From the NCBI GenBank assembly GCA_029785685.1, contig JAFLZE010000041.1, forward strand, positions 1-8,660: a stretch of DNA of 8,660 bases, written 5' to 3'. Of this stretch, positions 1 to 5,400 are shown piece after piece (position 1 is the first letter of the stretch; each line of letters opens with the position of its first letter). The notes under the pieces are model-generated. The model made no database searches and was not told the origin of the DNA. It saw only the letters and a list, made by a program, of their open reading frames with translations. The stretch comes from Nitrososphaerota archaeon. Its GTDB lineage: Archaea > Thermoproteota > Nitrososphaeria > Nitrososphaerales > UBA183. A program made the position numbers and the translations under genes.

Positions 1-795
1 CTCGACAGCCCCCAAAGAGAACCTGGCGGGAAGACGATCCTGGAGGCGTTCGCTCGCGTCGAGGTCGCCGGCAAGGTACTGGTCGACGCTGACCTTTCCC
101 TAAAGGAGCCTCAGGTGCTGGCTATCATGGGGAGGAATGGGGCGGGGAAGTCCACCTTTCTCAAGACGGTGATGAACTTCTTGGACAGCGAGCTTACTGC
201 GAAGTCGAAGCTCATCGTCAACGGAGTCGACCTGAGCAAGGCGTCGATCCAGGAAAGAGGGAAGCACATCGCCTACGTGCCCCAGAGCTTCGACCTTATG
301 CTGATCAACAAGTCCGTAGAAGAGGAGGTGTCCTACTCTCTGAGGAAGCGCGGGGTGAAGGACTACAAGAGCATTACCGAAGAGTTCCTCAAACTGTTCG
401 GGCTCCAGGAGCTCCGGCGGCGAGACCCGCTCATGCTCAGCGTCGGGCAGAGGAGGAGGGTGGCCATGGCTTCGGCTCTCTCCTCTGGAGTCAAAATCGT
501 TATGATGGACGAACCCACGTCAGGGCAGGACTTCTACCACAAGGAGATCATCGCCAACGAAATCAAGATGTTGAAGAAGCTCGGTTACTCGTTCATCATC
601 GTCACTCACGATGCCAAATTCGTGTACAGGTATGCTGACCAGATGCTGGTCCTCGACGGCGGAAAGAAGGTGCTCGAAGGCACCCCCGAGCAGGTCTTCG
701 CGTCGTCGCAGAAGTATTCTGTCATCCCCCCTACGGAGTACTATCTGAGGAATCCGAACGTTCCGATACCCGAGCTCGGGATGCTGGGGGTCTGA
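1..795 (+). CDS. ecfA: ECF-type ABC transporter ATPase, 5'-partial (C-terminal ABC domain)
   Basis: The ATPase powers uptake by an energy-coupling-factor importer, hydrolysing ATP at the cytoplasmic face beside the EcfT membrane subunit. The frame is open from base 1 with no stop, so the start lies off the window; 264 residues are visible. In visible numbering I see Walker A GRNGAGKST at 44-52, a Q-loop (YVPQ, Gln95), an ABC signature LSVGQ at 146-150 in place of the usual LSGGQ, Walker B ending in DEPTSGQD at about 170-177, and the switch His in VTHD (His203). The first 20 or so residues (SPQREPGGKTILEA) look like a linker. The gene may therefore be a tandem two-domain EcfA whose first ABC domain is missing, but this is inference. 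No clear aromatic A-loop residue precedes Walker A. A GTG at 115 is internal to the domain and cannot be the true start. The gene ends directly at the following ecfT, as in an operon. ABC ATPase is certain; ECF assignment rests on that neighbour. Confidence 0.9.
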   Translation, partial: LDSPQREPGGKTILEAFARVEVAGKVLVDADLSLKEPQVLAIMGRNGAGKSTFLKTVMNFLDSELTAKSKLIVNGVDLSKASIQERGKHIAYVPQSFDLMLINKSVEEEVSYSLRKRGVKDYKSITEEFLKLFGLQELRRRDPLMLSVGQRRRVAMASALSSGVKIVMMDEPTSGQDFYHKEIIANEIKMLKKLGYSFIIVTHDAKFVYRYADQMLVLDGGKKVLEGTPEQVFASSQKYSVIPPTEYYLRNPNVPIPELGMLGV

Positions 796-860
796 GGCTG
801 GCGCTCCTCGACGCCATCTGGGTCAACGTCGGGAGCTGGTTCCTTTTCATATTCGGCCTG

Positions 861-1853
861 GTGACCCCGCTTTACCTCATCTTCGGGTACATAGGCCTCA
901 CTGGGTTTAGGGACATCTCCCGGTATGAGGAACACAACTCATTCTACTATCGGCTCAACCCGCTGACGAAGATCGTCTTCACCATCACTCTCACGTTTGT
1001 GGTTGCGGTCACCGCGTGGTCCATAGATCTGGCAATCGGACTGATAGTGCTCTCCACCTACGTGACCCTGAAGAGAGGCCTTAGGAGAATCGCCCTTGGA
1101 GGCGCCCTCGTATTTGCTTCGGTGGTCGGGCTAGCTTGGTACTACGCCGCACAGACGCCCTACGGACTGCTGATGTACGCGTTCTACCACATCTGCGTGA
1201 CATCGGTCGCCGCGACGCCCCAGCCCCCAAGCGCTGCGTGGGCTGCGCTGTTCACTCCAGTCTGGCAATGGGCATCTTACTTTACCATCCTCGGTTACCA
1301 GCCGGTGCTGACCACCCAAGGACTCCTGTACGGCATGCAGGTGTCAACCAGGGCCGCAGCGGTGCTCATCTCTTCCCTGATTCTCGTCATGACGAGCACA
1401 CCCTCGGCTATCCTCCGCACGCTGGGGAAGCTCAGGCTCCCCGTGGTACTGATCTTCGCGCTCGTCGTAGGAATGAGGACCGTCCCGAGGATTTTCGACA
1501 CCCTCGACACTGCGGTGAAAGTCCAGTTCATGAGGGGTTACGGGGCGAACTCGAACAAGGTCACCAGGGTCTTCTACCTGTTCGGCGGCGTTCTCACGAG
1601 CATCGTGCCCGCGATGACGTTCCTGTTCCGGGGTGCGAGGAACACCGCGATCTCTGCCGACACGAGGGCGTTCAGGGCGTACAAGAAACGGACCTTCCTG
1701 AGGCCCTCCACGTTCTCCAAAGGCGATTACCTCTTCTTCGCACTGATCGTCGGGCTCGCTGCACTGGCTATCTTTGCCAACCTTTACGGGTTCGGCAGGG
1801 CCATCCCATATTCCGCAGTCGGGTCGAGCTGCGGCGCCACCTCCACCGCTTAG
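861..1853 (+). CDS. ecfT: ECF transporter transmembrane subunit EcfT (copy 1)
   Basis: EcfT is the membrane scaffold that couples the ATPases of an ECF importer to an S component. From the GTG at 861 the product is 330 residues, hydrophobic with several membrane segments. The typical EcfT N-terminal motif YYRLNPLTK is at residues 29-37. Two Arg-containing stretches resembling the family's ATPase-coupling motifs are at 224-228 (MRGYG) and 267-271 (DTRAF). The start is uncertain: similarity to the second EcfT in this window extends about 15 or more residues upstream of 861, through an in-frame hydrophobic stretch (WFLFIFGL). No in-frame ATG, GTG or TTG lies between 792 and 861. A CTG at 792-794 overlaps the ATPase stop TGA in a CTGA arrangement, like the common ATGA coupling, and may be the real start. 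The gene is co-directional with ecfA. Its stop overlaps the stop of the opposing ecfT copy. The transported substrate cannot be told from the sequence. Confidence 0.9.
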   Translation: MTPLYLIFGYIGLTGFRDISRYEEHNSFYYRLNPLTKIVFTITLTFVVAVTAWSIDLAIGLIVLSTYVTLKRGLRRIALGGALVFASVVGLAWYYAAQTPYGLLMYAFYHICVTSVAATPQPPSAAWAALFTPVWQWASYFTILGYQPVLTTQGLLYGMQVSTRAAAVLISSLILVMTSTPSAILRTLGKLRLPVVLIFALVVGMRTVPRIFDTLDTAVKVQFMRGYGANSNKVTRVFYLFGGVLTSIVPAMTFLFRGARNTAISADTRAFRAYKKRTFLRPSTFSKGDYLFFALIVGLAALAIFANLYGFGRAIPYSAVGSSCGATSTA

Positions 1854-2743
1854 TAGAAGAATGTCGTGACCAGGAAGGCTCCGGCCAGAGCCAGCACCGC
1901 GACGTCCGCGACGCCGAACGGGGGTTTCGTCATGTAGGTGCGATTCTTGTGGGCGCCGAAAGCCCTTGTACCTGTAGAGATGGCCATGTTCCTGGCGCCC
2001 CTGAGGAGGTAGATCAGGGCAGGAATGAGCGCAAAGATAGCTGCTGCCAACACGTAGAGGGGCCCAAGCGTCCTGCTCCCGCGGGTCCCGAACCCCCGCA
2101 TCAGCTGCACCTTTACGATCCCGTTGATCGCCTCGAGCAGCAGTGGAACGGACCTCATGCCCACGACAATTGAGAATGTGACGGGGTTTGGGATCCCGAC
2201 TTTTCTCAGAGCGCGCATCACGGATGATGGCGTGCTCGTCATCACGAGGATAAGGGCGAGGAGGAAGACCCCTGAAACGGCGATGTCGGAAGCGACTACC
2301 CGGGCAAGATCCCTGTAAAGGAAGGCTGTGTCCACGGGCGCACCTGCCGCATAGGCCCCCAGCACATAGAACGCTCGGTCTGATGCCGAGCCCCATACAG
2401 TCCCCCAGACCACGGCGACCGTGAACATCGCCCCGAGCCTGAACTTCTCGGTACCATGGAGCAGGGTCGCGTAAGATGCGAGTATCACGCCGGTCGCCAG
2501 AAGCCCGAGGTAGATCCCTGCGACTGACGAAGAAACAGCGACCATGAAAAGTGCCGCGAGCTTGGTCGCGGGGTTGAGCCGATAGTAAAGGGAGTCGTGA
2601 GTTTCATACCTGGTGATCTTCCTCAACCCGTCGAGGCCTATCAGGCCAAAGACGATGTAGACGGGCACCGCGGCTCCGACGAAGAAGATGGCCCACTCCG
2701 TCAGGCCCGCGGCTACCGGGGTGATGGCCAAGGAGTCGGCCAC
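1850..2743 (-). CDS. ecfT: ECF transporter transmembrane subunit EcfT (copy 2)
   Basis: This is a second EcfT membrane subunit of 297 residues, clearly paralogous to the gene facing it. YYRLNPATK is at 53-61, LILVMTSTPS at 164-173, VVGMRSVP at 193-200, MRGFG at 215-219 and RGARN-AIS followed by TRAFGAHKNRT at about 248-269. Over that last block about 17 of 22 residues match copy 1. Hydrophobic segments at roughly 17-35, 62-80, 105-117, 158-170, 230-247 and 280-295 fit a polytopic membrane protein. The start used is GTG at 2743-2741. A TTG at 2731-2729 is an alternative and sits about 29 bases from a TATA-like CTTAAG (2757-2762), which would suit a leaderless message. The TAA stop overlaps the TAG stop of copy 1. 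It is not in an operon with the visible ATPase and must be transcribed separately. It may form a second ECF complex using the same or another ATPase; this is inference. Confidence 0.88.
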   Translation of the reverse strand: MADSLAITPVAAGLTEWAIFFVGAAVPVYIVFGLIGLDGLRKITRYETHDSLYYRLNPATKLAALFMVAVSSSVAGIYLGLLATGVILASYATLLHGTEKFRLGAMFTVAVVWGTVWGSASDRAFYVLGAYAAGAPVDTAFLYRDLARVVASDIAVSGVFLLALILVMTSTPSSVMRALRKVGIPNPVTFSIVVGMRSVPLLLEAINGIVKVQLMRGFGTRGSRTLGPLYVLAAAIFALIPALIYLLRGARNMAISTGTRAFGAHKNRTYMTKPPFGVADVAVLALAGAFLVTTFFY

Positions 2744-2824
2744 AGCGGTTCCCTGACTTAAGCGAGCGCGGCGGATCTGCTGTCAGGGCGATGCATCCAG
2801 CCCAACCTTGGCATCTATCGGCAG

Positions 2825-2832
2825 AATTAATA
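2825..2832 (+). promoter_or_regulatory. TATA-like box upstream of the peroxiredoxin gene
   Basis: The A/T octamer AATTAATA stands out in G+C-rich flanks. Its centre is about 27 bases before the ATG at 2856, the archaeal TATA-to-start-site distance, so the transcript would begin at or next to the ATG with little or no leader. Confidence 0.5.
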
Positions 2833-2855
2833 TGAGGCCGCCCCAGGGTTTCTCC

Positions 2856-3320
2856 ATGCTCAGAATAGGCAGCAGGGTCCCAAACTTCGCACTCTATGAC
2901 ACGAATCTCGAGCTGAAGAAGACGAAAGACTTCTTGTCCAAAGGGAAGAAGACGATCTTCGCTTTCTATCCGGGCGCGTTCACCGGTGTATGCACCAAGG
3001 AGATGTGCGCATTCAGAGACATGCATGACGAGCTTCAGAGGCTGGATGCCATCGTCGTGGGCATTTCCGTCGACCCGCCCTTCGCCAACAAGGCGTTCGC
3101 AGAGAAGCACGAACTCACATTCTCTCTGCTGAGCGATTTCAAAAGAGAGGTGATCAAGAAATACGGCGTGGTGTGGAAAGATCTCGGCGGGATGAAGGGC
3201 TACGACGGGGCGAACAGGGCCATCTTCGTCGCTGACGGATCCGGAAAGCTCGTCTACAAGTGGGTGGGCGAGAACCCGGGGAAGTACCCCGATTTCGAAG
3301 CAATCAAGAAAGCGCTCTAG
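2856..3320 (+). CDS. bcp: Peroxiredoxin, Bcp/PrxQ type (atypical 2-Cys)
   Basis: A thiol peroxidase that reduces H2O2 and organic hydroperoxides in the cytoplasm. The product from ATG 2856 has 154 residues, usual for the family, and begins like its relatives (MLRIGSRVPNFAL). The peroxidatic site PGAFTGVC (39-46) has the PxxxTxxC signature with Cys46. A second Cys at 51 gives CX4C, the resolving arrangement of Bcp/PrxQ enzymes, in which both Cys lie on one helix. Arg121 in GANRAIFV fits the conserved active-site Arg. Upstream in-frame starts at 2808 (TTG) and 2832 (ATG) are possible but would add residues not typical of the family, and the ATG at 2832 would overlap the likely TATA box. The electron donor is not visible here. 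The gene is divergent from ecfT copy 2 across about 110 bases and is followed 54 bases later by tRNA-His. Confidence 0.93.
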   Translation: MLRIGSRVPNFALYDTNLELKKTKDFLSKGKKTIFAFYPGAFTGVCTKEMCAFRDMHDELQRLDAIVVGISVDPPFANKAFAEKHELTFSLLSDFKREVIKKYGVVWKDLGGMKGYDGANRAIFVADGSGKLVYKWVGENPGKYPDFEAIKKAL

Positions 3321-3334
3321 CCGGAGAGAACGAC

Positions 3335-3346
3335 TTAAGACATAAA
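3335..3346 (+). promoter_or_regulatory. Possible TATA box of tRNA-His
   Basis: The A/T-rich stretch TTAAGACATAAA lies in the short gap after the peroxiredoxin stop, about 30-40 bases before the tRNA. Its position suits an archaeal tRNA promoter with a few bases of leader. The match to a TATA consensus is only moderate. Confidence 0.35.
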
Positions 3347-3374
3347 GGCGGTCGAGCAGCCTCCCGCACTTCGT

Positions 3375-3450
3375 GGCCCTGGTGGTGCAGCTTGGTTAGC
3401 ATAGGAGGCTGTGGACCTCTCGATCGTGGGTTCAAATCCCACCCAGGGCC
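3375..3450 (+). tRNA. tRNA-His (anticodon GTG)
   Basis: It folds as a complete cloverleaf. The acceptor stem 3376-3382 pairs with 3443-3449. The D stem is 3385-3388/3399-3402, and the anticodon stem 3404-3408/3416-3420 has loop CTGTGGA with anticodon GTG at 3411-3413. The variable loop has 5 bases, and the T stem 3426-3430/3438-3442 has loop TTCAAAT. The extra G before the acceptor (3375) opposite discriminator C (3450) is the G-1:C73 pair that identifies histidine tRNAs, which supports the anticodon reading. No CCA is encoded and no intron is seen. The 3' end is only 9 bases from the stop codon of the opposing Nudix gene. Confidence 0.96.
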
Positions 3451-3459
3451 CCTTGTCGC

Positions 3460-4017
3460 CTAGGCGATATCCGCGAACCTGAAGCCCACCGACTCGAGGA
3501 TATCTTCGTGAGACCTCGCCATATCAGATTTCTTCATGTGGGTCACGTCGATGAAGGAAAGCTCTTTCCAAGCCGCCGCCCTCGGAAGCTCTCCCCTGGG
3601 TAGATCGCCACGAAAGATGAACTCCAGGTCCCAGTGGCTTGGAAGATCCAGGAACCTCTTGGGGGCATAGACTTCGGACACGACCCTGGGCTCTGAGAGC
3701 GCGATGTCCTTGAGCCCGAGCTGCTCGTCCAGGATACGTCTGGCCGCGTCACGCGGAGACTCCTTCAGAACGAGATGGCAGGAAGGAATCATCCATCCCT
3801 TGGAGTGCACCGCGACTCTTTCTGAATCGAGCCCGCCGATGTGGTCCCAGTTGGCTCTGGTGTCTAAGTGTCCGAGGAGGACGTGGCTGGGGTTGCCAGT
3901 CTCCGTGAGCACCACGAATGCGGAGAGGCACATTCCACCCTCTGGCACCACGTGAGTAGTGAGTGGGCCTGTCGTGTCTCCTGCGTTGAAACGGGCGAAT
4001 CGTCTGTTGGTGGTCAT
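3460..4017 (-). CDS. Nudix-fold protein with degenerate Nudix box
   Basis: The product has 185 residues. Residues 74-102 resemble a Nudix box, the Mg-binding loop-helix that hydrolyses nucleoside diphosphates linked to another group. Against the consensus GX5EX7REUXEEXGU, Glu87, Arg94, Glu98 and Gly101 are present, but the Glu after the Arg is Ile95 and the second Glu of the EE pair is Gln99. The box is therefore incomplete, and catalysis may be weak, altered or absent. The substrate is unknown. There is no DNA-binding domain, so it is not an NrtR-type NAD regulator despite the NAD genes nearby. The ATG at 4017 is supported by a TATA-like TTAA at about 4043-4048, some 28 bases upstream. The stop is next to tRNA-His on the other strand. 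The four-cysteine gene lies upstream on the same strand, 186 bases away, so the two are probably separate transcripts. Confidence 0.75.
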   Translation of the reverse strand: MTTNRRFARFNAGDTTGPLTTHVVPEGGMCLSAFVVLTETGNPSHVLLGHLDTRANWDHIGGLDSERVAVHSKGWMIPSCHLVLKESPRDAARRILDEQLGLKDIALSEPRVVSEVYAPKRFLDLPSHWDLEFIFRGDLPRGELPRAAAWKELSFIDVTHMKKSDMARSHEDILESVGFRFADIA

Positions 4018-4040
4018 CCCACTCCAATTCGAACGGCTGG

Positions 4041-4050
4041 AGATTAACCT
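4041..4050 (-). promoter_or_regulatory. Possible TATA box of the Nudix-fold gene
   Basis: On the minus strand this reads AGGTTAATCT, centred about 29 bases before the ATG at 4017. The position suits an archaeal promoter making a leaderless or nearly leaderless message. It lies in the 186-base gap 4018-4203, in which I see no gene or other element. Confidence 0.35.
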
Positions 4051-4203
4051 TCTCCGTCCGGAATCGAAGCTTGTGCTGGGTGTTTACCGCGTCTCGGCCA
4101 TCTCTGCGGATTCGGGGCGCGACCAGGCAGCTGAGGAGGATGGTTTCCTTAAAGTGGTTGACGTCAGGGAAAGTATGCAGTGGAAATCTTTTGCGGCTTG
4201 CTT

Positions 4204-4650
4204 CTAGGTCCCCTTGTAGCAGAAGTACGGGTACCCGCCGTTGACCATCCCTACTGCCATGTCTACTATCTTTTCCGAGACCTCTTTCCACCTGCTGTCC
4301 CAGTCGATGCCGTCGACCACCAACTCCTTCTCATCCCCTCCCGCCCTAGCAGGAATCTGCTTCCAGAGAGCCCGCCCGTGGAACGGCTTCACTATTCGAA
4401 CGTGCCACTTGTCGCATGATGTCTTCCTCCCCTCAGACCTGAAGTAATGGCAGGAGTTGCAGTAGTTGGAAAGCCAGATTATCTCCTTCGTCGGTTTGAC
4501 CAGCTTCCCTATCTCTTCGAGGAGGCGCTCCGATTCCTTGCGAATCATGTCTGCGAGCTCCTTCTGTCCCTGTTCCGTGTTGGTGTAGTACTCGGGATCC
4601 CTGGATAGAGCCAGCCACCAGCTGGCGTACTCCTCCCTTTCGTCGCTCAA
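4204..4650 (-). CDS. Unrecognised protein with four cysteines, possible metal binder
   Basis: I do not recognise this 148-residue protein. It is hydrophilic, with no signal peptide or membrane segment. The first 60 residues are rich in Glu and Lys and probably helical (EQGQKELADMIRKESERL). The centre carries NYCNSCHYF, with Cys64 and Cys67 in a CX2C, then Cys79 (TSCDKW) and Cys144 near the C-terminus (YFCYKGT). His68, His83 and His91 are nearby. Four cysteines with one CX2C suggest a zinc or iron-sulphur site, by inference only. Aromatic residues are frequent (WW at 11-12, YY at 21-22). The start is TTG at 4650-4648, chosen because a clear TATA box sits 27 bases upstream; this would make a leaderless TTG start. 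It stands alone between the nicotinamidase and Nudix genes. The TTG start and lack of family match make the exact N-terminus uncertain. Confidence 0.68.
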   Translation of the reverse strand: MSDEREEYASWWLALSRDPEYYTNTEQGQKELADMIRKESERLLEEIGKLVKPTKEIIWLSNYCNSCHYFRSEGRKTSCDKWHVRIVKPFHGRALWKQIPARAGGDEKELVVDGIDWDSRWKEVSEKIVDMAVGMVNGGYPYFCYKGT

Positions 4651-4672
4651 TGAGTTCGAATGGGGCTATGGC

Positions 4673-4682
4673 GTTAATAAAA
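4673..4682 (-). promoter_or_regulatory. TATA box of the four-cysteine protein gene
   Basis: On the minus strand this reads TTTTATTAAC, a good archaeal TATA match in G+C-rich surroundings. Its centre is about 27 bases from the TTG at 4650, so transcription should start at or very near the first codon. Confidence 0.55.
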
Positions 4683-4710
4683 CCGAACGGCTGCTATCTC
4701 GGTCTGAGAA

Positions 4711-4806
4711 CGAATAAATACAGAAACACGCCGAAAGTCCTCGGTCTGGCACGCAGCGTGCTACGACGGGCGATCTGGACTGGTCCTCAAGACCGGGATG
4801 ATGACC
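4711..4806 (+). other. Non-coding stretch with orphan TATA-like motif and two hairpins
   Basis: The gap 4651-4806 has no convincing protein gene. Besides the promoter of the four-cysteine gene it holds a second A/T motif, GAATAAATAC (about 4711-4720), with no gene at a fitting distance on either strand. Downstream are two short hairpins: 4749-4753 with 4757-4761 (5 pairs), and 4780-4785 with 4791-4796 (6 pairs, one G-U, five-base loop). ATGATGA at 4798-4804 matches the C-box RTGATGA, but no suitable D box (CTGA) follows. It could be a small RNA or the 3' end signal of pncA, or nothing. No T-tract follows the hairpins on either strand. Confidence 0.2.
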
Positions 4807-5397
4807 CTATTGCTGTGTGCCGACTATCGTTTTGACCGCTGCCTGTGACGTCATGACCGTAGCGCCTGCCCTTTTCATCTCCTCGATTGCCGCCGACGAG
4901 TCACCAGGATGAATCTCAAGTCCTTTGATGCAGTCGGACAATACGGCTACTCGGAAACCCTCCTTCAGCGCGTCCTCAGCGGTAGTCCTCACACAGTACT
5001 CGACGGCGAGTCCCCCCAAGTACACGGTCTTCACTCCGAGTTTCTTGAGCCGCGTTGCGAGGTCAGTCCCCTGGAACCCCGAGTAGGCTTCCGCGTCCTG
5101 TCTGTCCCCCTTGCTGATCACGGCCGAACCGCGAAGCAGGACTAGGGATGGATGGAACGCGGCGCCGGTCGTCCCCTGCACGCAGTGTGTCGGCCATATC
5201 CCTCCGTACGCCATGAACGAGCAATGGTTCGGCGGGTGCCAGTCCCTAGTGAAGAAGATGGGCAGTCCCGCGCGACCGAAGGCTGATGTCGCCCTATTCA
5301 GGCTCGGGATGACCGAGTCTCCATCGGGGACCGGTAGCGCGCCCCCCGGGCAGAAGTCGTTTTGCACGTCCACCACCAACAGCGCGGCCTTGGGCAT
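4807..5397 (-). CDS. pncA: Nicotinamidase
   Basis: It hydrolyses nicotinamide to nicotinate and ammonia, the first step of NAD salvage by deamidation, in the cytoplasm. The 196-residue product is full length for the isochorismatase-like family. The catalytic triad is visible as Asp10 (VVDVQNDFCPGG), Lys96 (ISKGDRQD) and Cys135 (GGLAVEYCV). The metal ligands are Asp52 and His54 in RDWH, with His71 in WPTHC. The spacing closely follows archaeal nicotinamidases. The ATG start at 5397 is only three bases after the stop of the upstream nicotinate phosphoribosyltransferase gene, whose end supplies a strong ribosome-binding site (GGGGGTGA). The two genes are therefore one operon and their enzymes work in sequence, pncA making the substrate of its partner. 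Confidence 0.95.
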   Translation of the reverse strand: MPKAALLVVDVQNDFCPGGALPVPDGDSVIPSLNRATSAFGRAGLPIFFTRDWHPPNHCSFMAYGGIWPTHCVQGTTGAAFHPSLVLLRGSAVISKGDRQDAEAYSGFQGTDLATRLKKLGVKTVYLGGLAVEYCVRTTAEDALKEGFRVAVLSDCIKGLEIHPGDSSAAIEEMKRAGATVMTSQAAVKTIVGTQQ

Positions 5398-5400
5398 GGC

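Noticed and set aside
1383..1396. Perfect 14-base palindrome CTCGTCATGACGAG
   Set aside because: It lies inside the conserved LVMTS codons of ecfT and has no second site or promoter near it; probably chance.
1136..2396. Long overlapping open frames in alternative frames across the two ecfT genes
   Set aside because: They are rich in Arg, Pro and Gly with no recognisable domain, as expected for shadows of G+C-rich genes. The EcfT frames carry clear family motifs.
4652..4662. GTTCGAAT resembling a tRNA T-loop
   Set aside because: The flanks do not pair as a T stem and no acceptor or anticodon stem can be built around it.
4798..4804. C-box match suggesting a C/D box guide RNA
   Set aside because: No D box (CTGA) or second box pair occurs at a fitting distance downstream; the match alone is weak.
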